Positions 1 to 8,734 of a DNA stretch of 64,000 bases are shown here, one piece after another. This DNA comes from Colimorpha sp045222295 (GTDB taxonomy: Bacteria > Bacteroidota > Bacteroidia > Bacteroidales > P3), in the NCBI GenBank assembly GCA_045222295.1, contig JBGUXP010000022.1, positions 13,853 to 77,852 on the forward strand, read 5' to 3'. Made by a program: the position numbers and the translations under genes. The stretch's first letter is position 1; every line of letters starts with the position of its first letter. The notes beneath the pieces were generated by a model. That model had not been told where the DNA came from and ran no database searches. It saw only the letters and a list, made by a program, of their open reading frames with translations.

Positions 1-461
1 GCTTTCTCATCTTTCTCTGCCTGCTCCTTGGTGGCGGAGACCTTCTTGCGTTTGCCGATCTCGGTCATCCGTTGCTTGGCATCGCTGATTTTGGCCAGAT
101 AGCCAAACATCTGGCTGTTGGCTACACTGCCGGTGACCTTCACCGTCTTGGGTGTTAGGTTGGCATCTGCTGTGATGGTAAATCGGCGGCTGTCATCGAT
201 GACGAAGTCGCCGATGGCTTTTTCTTTGTCTTGGCGTACCAGGGCATAGATGCCTCGTTTCAAGTTGTTTTTACCTTTGAAGATATAGGTACCGGCCTTG
301 GTGGCGCGGGCTGAATCGACCACCTGTAGCTGGTCGCGGAAATGGCGGGCTATATATAGTGTGCTGTCAGTCTGTCCTTCCAAATGGAATTCCATCTTGT
401 ACGGCTGGGCACTAGCTCCAAAAGCCAGCCCAAGCATCAGTGTCAACACAATACGTTTCAT
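1..461 (-). CDS. Secreted DUF4369/DUF5106-like protein, N-terminal part
   Basis: This reading frame starts at the ATG complementary to 459-461 and runs off the left edge of the window, so only about 153 N-terminal residues are visible. It opens with a signal peptide (MKRIVLTLMLGLAFGASAQ). A beta-rich segment follows, containing TDSTLYIARHF, VVDSARATKAGTYIF and FTITADANL. That pattern resembles the N-terminal DUF4369/DUF5106 domain that precedes thioredoxin-like domains in secreted Bacteroidetes disulfide proteins. The visible end is charged and probably helical (KQRMTEIGKRKK). The thioredoxin part and its CXXC motif, if present, lie outside the window. The family call is inference from the pattern. 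The frame, start and signal peptide are seen directly. Confidence 0.7.
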   Translation of the reverse strand, partial: MKRIVLTLMLGLAFGASAQPYKMEFHLEGQTDSTLYIARHFRDQLQVVDSARATKAGTYIFKGKNNLKRGIYALVRQDKEKAIGDFVIDDSRRFTITADANLTPKTVKVTGSVANSQMFGYLAKISDAKQRMTEIGKRKKVSATKEQAEKDEK

Positions 462-777
462 TTTTTAGTTTTACTTTTTGTCTGTAAAATTTAAATATAT
501 ATAACGTACTCCACACCCGTTTATTGTATAATTAGTAAAAACTTTTTTTTATTATTCTGCTTAGATTCTCATTATGCTGAAAACATGAAAGATACCGGTA
601 TTTCTAAATATTTTCAAATACTGTATTCTGTTTTTTTTCTATACATATGATGTCTTTTCTCTGTAACAAATACAGAGTATCTACAGAGCATATACAGAGA
701 AGATACTATTAAATGCCTAATTTATAGTCTATTAATTAGGAGCAGTTTTTGACGAAAAAATAGATTTGTTAGGGGGA
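462..777. other. AT-rich intergenic region with 11-nt phased repeats
   Basis: This stretch separates two genes on the minus strand. I see no coding frame in it. TACAGAG occurs three times at exactly 11-nt spacing (671, 682, 693), and the cluster is bracketed by AGTATCT (676-682) and AGATACT (701-707), which can pair. No clear TAnnTTTG promoter box was found for the minus-strand gene that starts at 461. Confidence 0.5.
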
Positions 778-2016
778 TTAGAGGTTGAGGTAGGCTGTAA
801 AGAGGAAGGATAGATTGTCCTTGGGGTCGGAGAAGTGGTAGGCAGCTGACGCGGGGGTGAGGCGGTAGACTACGGCAGCACCCCAGAAGACCTGTCCCCA
901 GATGAGGATTCCGTCGATGCCGGCACCCACTTCAGCGATGCCATGGTCGGGAGCTATGTAATCGTTTTTCTCCCAGGTATTTCCCCAAGCGGCGTTGGCA
1001 AGCAGGAAAGGATAAGGTGCAGTACCGATTTCGAGGATATTGTTGTATAATTCGATGAGGGATTTTTGGGTGGTGAGTTTGAGACTGGCCATTCCGAAGA
1101 AGTTGACAGTGAATTCGCTGATACGTGCTGTGAGGAGTGAGTGATTGAGAAGGATGGGGCTGCTCCAGGTGCCACCGAGGTCGAACATACGGCTATAAGG
1201 GGCATTGGGCGTGGTGATACCCCCTTGGGCGTAAATACCGAGTTTTAGGAATGATAATTTGAACGAGCGGTCATATTGCGTAAGCAGGTTCAGGTGTCCT
1301 TGGACGTTTCCGCCCTCCTGACGGCTGCATCCGCCCAGCAGTTTGGCACTCCAACCCCAACGTTGTATGAGGTAAAGTTGTCCTTCTATAAAGTCGTTGT
1401 AGGTTAGAATTTTGAGGTCGTTGTAGGAGGAAGGATAGGCCAGCGCCCAGAGGTCGGGACTGCCGGCGGCCCAATAGAGCGGACGTTCACGAGAGAGTCG
1501 CAGTTCGAGGCTTGCAGAAAGCCATTTGTTTATTTTTTGTGAGCGTCCAACGGTGAGACGGTAGGTGTCGCTGAAGAGTCGTGTCATGAGGCTTCCTGGT
1601 GTTGTGAGGATGGCTAGGGTGGGGGTGGCTAGGGTGCGCGAGGCATCGGCCGTCAGGTCGTGGAAGAAGGACATGTAGGTGTGGCTCTGACGCTTGGAGG
1701 CTCCCTGCAGGTCGGCTTTCAGCCCCCATTTGAAACGCAGGTCTCCGTAACCATAAGCACCGTAGGCGGAGAGCGAGAGAGTTTTGAAACCGCAGGGTTT
1801 TTCTATTTGTGCCAGCTCTTTTTCGGTTTTGAAATTGATGTCGTATTGCAGTCCCAAACCCCAGCGTGATTTCTCGTAGAGGTTGTAGTTGTAGATATGG
1901 TCGGGGTCGAGCCAGAGTTTGTTTTTCGACTCCGAAGATGACAGTTGTATCAATTGGGACATTGCGCTCATTGGCAATGCCATAAAGCACAATGCAATAA
2001 AAAAAGTCTTTTTCAT
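778..2016 (-). CDS. Outer-membrane beta-barrel protein
   Basis: A protein of 412 residues with a signal peptide (MKKTFFIALCFMALPMSAMSQ). It then has alternating amphipathic strands rich in Tyr and Trp and ends in a hydrophobic strand (LFTAYLNL), as outer-membrane barrels do. The start is placed at 2016 rather than the in-frame ATG at 2046, because the promoter -7 box CAAAATTA (read on the minus strand as TAATTTTG) lies at 2025-2032, between the two. Arg-rich strands such as SASLELRLSRERPLYWAAG recall Wzi-type capsule-associated barrels, but the resemblance is weak and I do not assign a function. It is divergent from glyA. Confidence 0.65.
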   Translation of the reverse strand: MKKTFFIALCFMALPMSAMSQLIQLSSSESKNKLWLDPDHIYNYNLYEKSRWGLGLQYDINFKTEKELAQIEKPCGFKTLSLSAYGAYGYGDLRFKWGLKADLQGASKRQSHTYMSFFHDLTADASRTLATPTLAILTTPGSLMTRLFSDTYRLTVGRSQKINKWLSASLELRLSRERPLYWAAGSPDLWALAYPSSYNDLKILTYNDFIEGQLYLIQRWGWSAKLLGGCSRQEGGNVQGHLNLLTQYDRSFKLSFLKLGIYAQGGITTPNAPYSRMFDLGGTWSSPILLNHSLLTARISEFTVNFFGMASLKLTTQKSLIELYNNILEIGTAPYPFLLANAAWGNTWEKNDYIAPDHGIAEVGAGIDGILIWGQVFWGAAVVYRLTPASAAYHFSDPKDNLSFLFTAYLNL

Positions 2017-2024
2017 ATCGGTTG

Positions 2025-2032
2025 CAAAATTA
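2025..2032 (-). promoter_or_regulatory. Promoter -7 box of the barrel gene
   Basis: Read on the minus strand this is TAATTTTG, matching the Bacteroidetes TAnnTTTG -7 consensus. It lies nine bases upstream of the chosen start at 2016. Confidence 0.55.
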
Positions 2033-2063
2033 CACTTTTTTTTCAAAAATTAAATAAAATGTG

Positions 2064-2071
2064 TATTTTTG
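2064..2071 (+). promoter_or_regulatory. Promoter -7 box of glyA
   Basis: TATTTTTG fits TAnnTTTG. It is 42 bases upstream of the glyA ATG and back-to-back with the divergent barrel-gene promoter. A clear -33 TTG was not found. Confidence 0.55.
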
Positions 2072-2112
2072 CAAATTATTATTGTATCAAAAATATTAAA
2101 TAATAAACAGAT

Positions 2113-3393
<1,281 letters not shown>

Positions 3394-3408
3394 GATTCTA
3401 ATCAATAG

Positions 3409-3453
3409 GTCCTTAAGGTCCTTAAAGTCACTAAAGACCTTAAGGATCTTTTT
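3409..3453 (+). terminator. glyA terminator made of 9-nt tandem repeats
   Basis: Four exact 9-nt units (GTCCTTAAG, GTCCTTAAA, GTCACTAAA, GACCTTAAG) run from 3409 to 3444. Because the unit is self-complementary, the outer copies fold into an 11-bp stem (3410-3420 with 3436-3446) followed by a T-rich run. Confidence 0.75.
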
Positions 3454-3483
3454 GTTTTAACCGTTAACACTTAACCAATATCA

Positions 3484-4551
3484 ATGAACATCCTTGTCAC
3501 TGGCGGAGCCGGATTTATCGGCACCCACACATTGATAGAACTTTATAAGGCAGGCCACACTGCCGTGGTGGTCGACAACCTCAGCAACAGCAATCCCGTC
3601 GCCCTTCAGCGTGTGGAGGAACTAATCTCCTCAGGCTCCCCCTCTAAGTTAGAGGGGGTGGCAGCCCAACGGGCTGACGGGGGCGTGTGTAAAATACCTT
3701 TCTATAAGGTAGATATCCGCGACCGCGAAGGTTTGGAGAAAGTCTTTGCCGCCCATAAGTTCGATGCCTGTATCCACTTTGCCGGCCTCAAGGCTGTGGG
3801 TGAGAGCGTGGAGAAGCCTTGGGAATACTACGAGAACAACATCAATGGCACGTTAGTGCTTGTTGACGTGATGCGCAAGCATGGCTGCAAGAACATCATC
3901 TTCAGCTCCAGCGCCACCGTCTATGGTGACCCCGCGGAGATTCCCATCACGGAGAACTGCCCCAAGGGACAGTGCACCAACCCCTATGGCTGGACCAAGA
4001 GCATGCTCGAGCAGGTGCTCATGGACATCCAGAAGGCCGACCCCGAGTGGAACGTGGTGCTGCTGCGCTACTTCAACCCCGTGGGAGCGCATCCCAGCGG
4101 CAAGATAGGGGAGAACCCCAACGGCATCCCCAACAACCTCATGCCCTATATCACTCAGGTGGCCGTGGGCAAGCGCAAGGAGCTGGGGGTCTTCGGAAAC
4201 GACTACCCCACGCCCGACGGTACCGGCGTGCGCGACTATATCCATGTTGTCGATCTCGCCGCCGCCCATGTGTGTGCATTGAAAGCCATCGACCGCAAAT
4301 GCGGCTTAGGTATATATAATGTAGGAACGGGTAACGGTTATTCGGTGCTTGATATGGTCAAAGCCTTCATTCGTGTCAATGGTGTCGACGTGCCCTACAG
4401 CATCAAGCCTCGCCGTGCCGGCGATATCGCCACCTGCTACTGCAATCCTGCCAAGGCCAAAGCCGAGTTGGGCTGGGAAGCCAAGTACGGTATCGACGAT
4501 ATGGTCCGCGACAGCTGGAATTGGCAAAAGAACAATCCCGAGGGGTACTAA
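3484..4551 (+). CDS. galE: UDP-glucose 4-epimerase
   Basis: An extended short-chain dehydrogenase that interconverts UDP-glucose and UDP-galactose using bound NAD. The 355-residue protein shows the Rossmann GGAGFIG (residues 7-13), SSSATVYG with the catalytic Ser/Thr region near 141-148, and the YxxxK pair in NPYGWTK (Y168, K172). Residues of about 51-70 (GSPSKLEGVAAQRADGGVCK) are not part of the family. They are encoded by a palindromic repeat inserted in frame in the surface loop before FYKVDIRD. Its stop overlaps the stop of the convergent gamma-carbonic-anhydrase gene by three to four bases. Catalytic residues are intact, so the enzyme should be active. Confidence 0.95.
   Translation: MNILVTGGAGFIGTHTLIELYKAGHTAVVVDNLSNSNPVALQRVEELISSGSPSKLEGVAAQRADGGVCKIPFYKVDIRDREGLEKVFAAHKFDACIHFAGLKAVGESVEKPWEYYENNINGTLVLVDVMRKHGCKNIIFSSSATVYGDPAEIPITENCPKGQCTNPYGWTKSMLEQVLMDIQKADPEWNVVLLRYFNPVGAHPSGKIGENPNGIPNNLMPYITQVAVGKRKELGVFGNDYPTPDGTGVRDYIHVVDLAAAHVCALKAIDRKCGLGIYNVGTGNGYSVLDMVKAFIRVNGVDVPYSIKPRRAGDIATCYCNPAKAKAELGWEAKYGIDDMVRDSWNWQKNNPEGY
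3635..3693 (+). repeat. In-frame palindromic element, copy 1 (galE)
   Basis: This copy consists of a hairpin (CCCCCTCTAA/TTAGAGGGGG), a second hairpin (CAGCCC-aac-GGGCTG) and a tail GACGGGGGCGTGTGTAAA. It is translated as SPSKLEGVAAQRADGGVCK. The same layout recurs at 28573, 38897 (reverse), 41472 (reverse) and 41636. Confidence 0.85.
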
Positions 4552-5051
4552 TCTTTCATGTATTCTTTGGCATACGCCACGTAATGTGCCGCGTTGTCGG
4601 TCTGCCCGGGACGGGTGGGCTTGATATACTTGGCTGGAACACCGCCCCAGATCTCATGGGGCGGTATTTTTGTGCCCTGCAGCACCAGTGCTCCGGCGGC
4701 CACGATGGCGCCTTCTCCCACCTCGCAGTCGTCGAGCAGCGTGGCCCCCATGCCGATGAGGGCGCCGTCGTGGATGGTGCAGGCATGCACGGTGACGTTG
4801 TGGCCGATGGTCACGTCGTTGCCGATATGCGTGGGGCCGGTGTCGTGTGTCACATGGATGCAGGAACCGTCTTGCACGTTGCTTCGGTCGCCGATAGTGA
4901 TGGGGGCCACGTCGCCTCGCACCACGGCGTTGAACCACACCGAGCACTGGTCGCCCAGCGTCACATCACCCACCAACGTGGCGTTCTCGCTGAAATAACA
5001 CTCTTTGCCCCACTTCGGGGATTTGCCTTTATATGATTTGATTAATGCCAT
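4548..5051 (-). CDS. Gamma carbonic anhydrase-like hexapeptide-repeat protein
   Basis: A 167-residue left-handed beta-helix protein of the gamma-carbonic anhydrase/YrdA group. Successive hexapeptide turns are visible (ATLVGDVTLGDQCSVW, IGDRSNVQDGS, IGNDVTIGHNV, LIGMGATLL). Histidines in CIHVTHD and TIGHNV match the usual metal ligands. The C terminus has the family motif IWGGVPAKYIK. The start is MALIKSYKGK at 5051; an earlier in-frame ATG at 5084 lies upstream of the -7 box. Whether it hydrates CO2 or is a related acyl-group protein cannot be told. Its last codons overlap the galE stop on the other strand. Confidence 0.88.
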   Translation of the reverse strand: MALIKSYKGKSPKWGKECYFSENATLVGDVTLGDQCSVWFNAVVRGDVAPITIGDRSNVQDGSCIHVTHDTGPTHIGNDVTIGHNVTVHACTIHDGALIGMGATLLDDCEVGEGAIVAAGALVLQGTKIPPHEIWGGVPAKYIKPTRPGQTDNAAHYVAYAKEYMKD

Positions 5052-5073
5052 GATAGTTGCTAATTTGAGGCTG

Positions 5074-5081
5074 CAAAAATA
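5074..5081 (-). promoter_or_regulatory. Promoter -7 box of the gamma-CA gene
   Basis: CAAAAATA on the plus strand reads TATTTTTG on the minus strand. It lies 22 bases before the chosen start. Confidence 0.55.
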
Positions 5082-5184
5082 CATCTTTTTCTCCGCATGG
5101 CAAAATATTTTCTGGTTGATTTCCTCACTTCCTCCAATTGGTCGATATGCTTAATTTTGAATAGCCGATAACAAATATTTTTTG

Positions 5185-5211
5185 TTGACTGAAAATATAT
5201 TTGTATCTTTG
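5185..5211 (+). promoter_or_regulatory. Promoter of the structured RNA candidate
   Basis: TTG (5185-5187) and TATCTTTG (5204-5211) fit the Bacteroidetes -33/-7 pattern. An alternative TTTG at 5181-5184 gives 19-nt spacing. Transcription would begin near 5217-5219. Confidence 0.65.
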
Positions 5212-5218
5212 CATCGAG

Positions 5219-5446
5219 AAATCTAGAAAATATTATGACATAAAATATAGAAATAATAAAGAAAACATAGATCTTGACGTACTTGTTCTTCTGTAACAAA
5301 TGACTGGTAATCATAGAGACTGAGAATGAGATTACGGAGAGTTCCCGCGTTGGCGTGGAATGTTCGTACCTTATTTAGTCAAAGGCTTTTACCAGTCGCC
5401 TGTTACAGAAATAAGGATTAACAACGAAGGTTTCATGCCTTTTTTT
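5219..5446 (+). ncRNA. Candidate structured small RNA, possibly 6S-like
   Basis: No open frame with sense is present between the promoter at 5185-5211 and the T-rich hairpin at 5427-5446. The RNA can fold into one long interrupted rod. TTCTGTAACA (5289-5298) pairs with TGTTACAGAA (5401-5410), TGACTGGTAA (5301-5310) with TTACCAGTC (5389-5397), then a weaker inner helix, and a terminal hairpin TTCC-CGC-GTTG-GCG-TGGAA. A long rod with internal loops is the shape of 6S RNA, and Bacteroidales 6S-like RNAs are known. The identity is inference; a covariance-model search would settle it. A further AAATAAGGAT/ATCCTTATTT pair (around 5410-5421 and 5449-5458) embraces the terminator. Confidence 0.5.
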
Positions 5447-5549
5447 ATATCCTTATTTCAACATTGGCTTCCGACTCTATGGATGGAAAGTGAATTAATT
5501 AATCATAATAAAACTGAAGAGCCAACAGGATAAAACGGGCACTTGAAAA

Positions 5550-6146
5550 ATGAGGAGAACTTTTATATTTATTGCGGCATTTATTATTTGCAGCATGACT
5601 GCATTTGGACAAAACAAAGGTACAAAGAAAAAAACTCCAGTCGCACCTAAAGTAGAGCAATTATGTAATCTGCAAGGAACTGTTCAATATAAGTATAACG
5701 ACTATGTGGGTTATAAGATAGATATTGGTGCAGAAGTATATGTATATTCCGTAGAGAAGTTTTCTCACATATATACGCTATGGCAAGAATATGAAAAATT
5801 GGTGAAATATAAAATGACTTATCTTGAATATAAAGAATACAATATCTCCGATGCAAATAGACGAAGCATATCTTCTTTTTCAAAAGAAAGGGAGGCTCAA
5901 TTGGATTCCGTACAGGGCCAGTTACTGAGTGAGTATATTAAAGCAAAAGATGAGTATGTTAACCTGTCTCTCATTGATAATTCTGGAAAATATTCTATGT
6001 CATTGCCATATGGAGAATACATAGTAGTGTTTAAATCCAAAAACAGGACTCGTCCTACATTATTTGAATTATTAGGGAGACTGTATTTTGATAAAATAAA
6101 CGCAAACAAACCGGCTCTACTTATCAGTTGCGATTTTGATTATTAA
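5550..6146 (+). CDS. Small secreted protein of unknown function
   Basis: A 198-residue protein with a signal peptide (MRRTFIFIAAFIICSMTAFGQ). The body begins with a Lys-rich linker (NKGTKKKTP), followed by Tyr-rich beta and helical segments. Near the C terminus, LSLIDNSGKYSMSLPYGEYIVVFKS resembles the strand-turn pattern of carboxypeptidase-regulatory-like or transthyretin-like domains. The gene is AT-rich, unlike galE upstream. It is followed by a perfect palindromic terminator, so it is probably a single-gene unit. I do not recognise a named family. Confidence 0.6.
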   Translation: MRRTFIFIAAFIICSMTAFGQNKGTKKKTPVAPKVEQLCNLQGTVQYKYNDYVGYKIDIGAEVYVYSVEKFSHIYTLWQEYEKLVKYKMTYLEYKEYNISDANRRSISSFSKEREAQLDSVQGQLLSEYIKAKDEYVNLSLIDNSGKYSMSLPYGEYIVVFKSKNRTRPTLFELLGRLYFDKINANKPALLISCDFDY

Positions 6147-6169
6147 AGCAAAAAAAATATTTTTTAGTG

Positions 6170-6208
6170 CAAGGGCATGGTTTTAAAACCATGCCCTTGG
6201 ATTTTTTC
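6170..6208 (+). terminator. Strong palindromic terminator
   Basis: CAAGGGCATGGTTTT (6170-6184) and AAAACCATGCCCTTG (6185-6199) form a perfect 15-bp arm pair with no spacer, followed by a run of T at 6203-6208. It separates the secreted-protein gene from the TPR-FRG cassette. Confidence 0.8.
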
Positions 6209-6277
6209 GAGGATAATTACTTGTGGATTTTTGATACGAGGGAGGAGCAATGAATACAAGATTGTTGATAAAAAATA

Positions 6278-6307
6278 TTGCCAACTCACTATTCTTTTGT
6301 ATTTTTG
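6278..6307 (+). promoter_or_regulatory. Promoter of the TPR-FRG cassette
   Basis: TTG (6278-6280), a 19-nt spacer and TATTTTTG (6300-6307) form a consensus-grade Bacteroidetes promoter. The -7 box ends only seven bases before the first ATG at 6315, so the transcript would be leaderless or nearly so. Confidence 0.75.
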
Positions 6308-6314
6308 CAAAAAA

Positions 6315-7028
6315 ATGAATATGGATCTAAAAGAGTTTAATGGCACTTTGTTTGAGTTGTACGACAGATTGTTCTCTGCCGACGATATCAAACGGAATCA
6401 GGCCTGTACAGAAGCACTTGGGCTGATTGACAAGATAGAAAGCGAAAGTCATAAAAATGACGTTCGAAAGATGATTGTGTTTCATTTGTTTGATGCCCGA
6501 CGCTTCCAGGAAGCCCACGAGTGTATTAAGGCAATGAAACAATCGGACGATTATTACTATAGCATGGCAGGGCATCAAGCTGCGATTGAATACTGCAAAA
6601 TATGTGACATCGCTAATCTTGAACAAGCCATTAGGAATGCTCAGTCGTTGGCTAAGCAGTCGGGACACAAGGCCGATTATGCTGTCTGTTGTATGGAGCA
6701 CTCAAAGTATTTATATCAAAATGGGAAATACGACGATTGTATTGAGGTTTTAGGTGATGTCATTGTGATTGCTGAGGAGCTGAAAAACGTAAGGTTTGAA
6801 TTGGGTGCAAAATATTACACTTCGTTGGCATTGTATTGGAAAGGGCACAAAGACATGGCATTGGAGATATTGCGCGAAGTGTCCGAGACAGCCTGCGATG
6901 TTAGAAGTCAACACGTCGCCATGTTCTCAGAATTGAAGCGTGCGGAGATACTCAGTGAGGTTGGGAGAAAGGACGAGGCCTTGAACATATTAAAACAATG
7001 GTGCGATAATTTTGAGACTCAGTTATGA
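6315..7028 (+). CDS. Helical-repeat (TPR-like) protein of a TPR-FRG cassette
   Basis: A soluble 237-residue protein made almost entirely of helices, with TPR-like pairs visible. Examples are KMIVFHLFDARRFQEAHECI, MEHSKYLYQNGKYDDCIEVL, SLALYWKGHKDMALEILREV and LKRAEILSEVGRKDEALNIL. The start is MNMDLKEF at 6315 (or the second Met at 6321), since the promoter -7 box ends at 6307. A longer frame beginning at 6177 would run through the upstream terminator. Its stop overlaps the start of the FRG-domain gene (ATGATG), which implies translational coupling and a joint function. TPR proteins often sense or scaffold a partner; that role here is inference. AT-rich. Confidence 0.7.
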   Translation: MNMDLKEFNGTLFELYDRLFSADDIKRNQACTEALGLIDKIESESHKNDVRKMIVFHLFDARRFQEAHECIKAMKQSDDYYYSMAGHQAAIEYCKICDIANLEQAIRNAQSLAKQSGHKADYAVCCMEHSKYLYQNGKYDDCIEVLGDVIVIAEELKNVRFELGAKYYTSLALYWKGHKDMALEILREVSETACDVRSQHVAMFSELKRAEILSEVGRKDEALNILKQWCDNFETQL

Positions 7029-8143
7029 TGGATTGGTCAAGATGGGCATCAGAGCCGAAGGGTAACTTGGACGATTATCCGTCGATAATCGATATAATTG
7101 AGAGTATTATCAGAGAGGAAGATAATCGGGTGAGTGTCAAATATCCCCTACTTCACAATCATACATCGTTAAGCCTGTTGGAGCGGCCCGGACGTTATAT
7201 CATCATGTCGCCAACAGGCGATAATAACAATGTTGAGTTATTGCCGGTTAGCAAAAGCAGGATGACCTATTACCGTGGACAAAGCAAATACCATTCACCC
7301 TGTAAACCATCTCTATTTAGGAACGAGAGAGAAATGAGCAGGAATGTGCTTGTGTCAAGCCTGCAAATCGCTGAGTTGTTCTGCTGTTTGCGGAAACACC
7401 CTGTTATTTGGGACATAATGCAGACTAGACTCAACTTTCAGAACAAAATATTCAATGTTCCGATACCTATTCATTTCGAGGGTTTGGCACAACACTACGG
7501 CATCAAGACTAGCTATTTGGATATTACAGCCGACAAGTGGGTTGCTGCGTTCTTTGCAACTACAATGAATGAAAATGATGAATACAAACCAGTCGATACC
7601 AATAACGCTAATCACCCCAAATACGGTGTGTTTTACAGATATCCGTGGGTGATGCCCGATGGCAGTATCCGAAAAGATGAGGTACACGCGATTGGTTTGC
7701 AGTATTTCAATCGTCCCGGAAGGCAGTCCGCATTGGTTATCAAACAGAATGAGAATGACGACTTTGACACTATGGAAGGTGTTGAGAAGATATTCTTCCG
7801 TCATGATAATAAAGCCACAAAACTCATTTATGATTTAAGCCTGCAGGGACGTCGTTTCTTCCCACAGGATTCTTTAGCATCAATTATCAATAAGTTTGTT
7901 AAGGGAACGGCGTTCTCAAGAGAAGCTGTCCTGACATGCAACGAGACCGACTTCCCATTCGTAACGCATGATGCTTTTGTCCATTGGGTGAAAGACAACA
8001 ACTTGACAATAATGGATGCGCCCCAGTTGGTGTTCGACCCCAAGGAGGTCCGGCAAGAATTTGAATATTGGAACAAAGAAGGCAAGCAGCGGTTCATGAA
8101 CCAAATATACACATTACCCGTGTTTAGACTACCGATAAGCTAA
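7025..8143 (+). CDS. FRG-domain protein
   Basis: A 372-residue protein with the FRG domain named for its Phe/Arg/Gly signature. YYRGQ is at residues 82-86, PSLFRNE follows near 95-102, and QHYGIKTSYLDITADKWVAA (from residue 156) gives the typical HYG...LD.T block followed by AFFAT. FRG proteins are widespread, mostly uncharacterised, and often found in accessory or defence-type loci. The molecular activity is not established to my knowledge. It overlaps the preceding TPR gene by four bases. The pair is AT-rich, has its own promoter and sits beside gene remnants, which suggests acquisition by transfer. A possible weak terminator is TTTGCC-agcatc-GGCAAA just after the stop. Confidence 0.8.
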   Translation: MMDWSRWASEPKGNLDDYPSIIDIIESIIREEDNRVSVKYPLLHNHTSLSLLERPGRYIIMSPTGDNNNVELLPVSKSRMTYYRGQSKYHSPCKPSLFRNEREMSRNVLVSSLQIAELFCCLRKHPVIWDIMQTRLNFQNKIFNVPIPIHFEGLAQHYGIKTSYLDITADKWVAAFFATTMNENDEYKPVDTNNANHPKYGVFYRYPWVMPDGSIRKDEVHAIGLQYFNRPGRQSALVIKQNENDDFDTMEGVEKIFFRHDNKATKLIYDLSLQGRRFFPQDSLASIINKFVKGTAFSREAVLTCNETDFPFVTHDAFVHWVKDNNLTIMDAPQLVFDPKEVRQEFEYWNKEGKQRFMNQIYTLPVFRLPIS

Positions 8144-8285
8144 TTTTATTTGCCAGCATCGGCAAAATTCGTATCTATCCACCGTGTTCTGATATGAAAT
8201 CTTGCCGATAATATGCTTTAAATCCTAGAATTGATTGAACTTTTATTCTCTTGATCCTTTGAACTTTTAAACTCTTGAAGCCTCT

Positions 8286-8450
8286 TTATTGTGTCACATA
8301 CACACGCCAGCTGCCGTCCTTGTCGCCACACTCTACGTATTTCTTTTCCAGCAACTGAACCAGCAGCTTCTGGATAGCTGCCACGCTGATACCCGTCAAC
8401 TCTTTCATGTCTGCCAGGGTCAGCGTAGGCTGCGACTGCGTCGCGTTCAG
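8286..8450 (-). pseudogene. Remnant of a winged-helix C-terminal domain
   Basis: Reading back from the stop at 8286-8288 gives about 50 residues, including TLADMKELTGISVAAIQKLL and DGSWRVYVTQ. This is a clear winged-helix pattern like the tail of Schlafen/AlbA-type ATP-binding regulators of Bacteroidetes. Upstream the frame hits a stop at 8451-8453 with no plausible start, so only the 3' end of a former gene remains. Confidence 0.6.
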
Positions 8451-8734
8451 TCACTATACGGCTGGACAACCACGTCATGCGGCAGCTCGGAGCTTAACGC
8501 TGAATGGGGGATTCGGTTATTCCTTCGCGAACAGAATCAAATCGTTGCTTCTGTCCTAAAAATACAAAATATCTTTGAAATGGTTGTAGTATTACAACCT
8601 TTTTGGTATTTTTTTATTGCTTTCACATTTTTGGCCGAATTATAATCAATGAAAATGCTTTATTTGCAGTTTGTAGACGCACTATGTTAGGTAGATTACC
8701 GAAGAATTGTCGAAGGGTCATCGGACTGACACAT

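Noticed and set aside
5060..5314. 84-codon minus-strand frame in the gap before 5550
   Set aside because: Lys/Ile/Phe-rich AT-driven frame across two promoters and the structured RNA candidate; no recognisable protein pattern.
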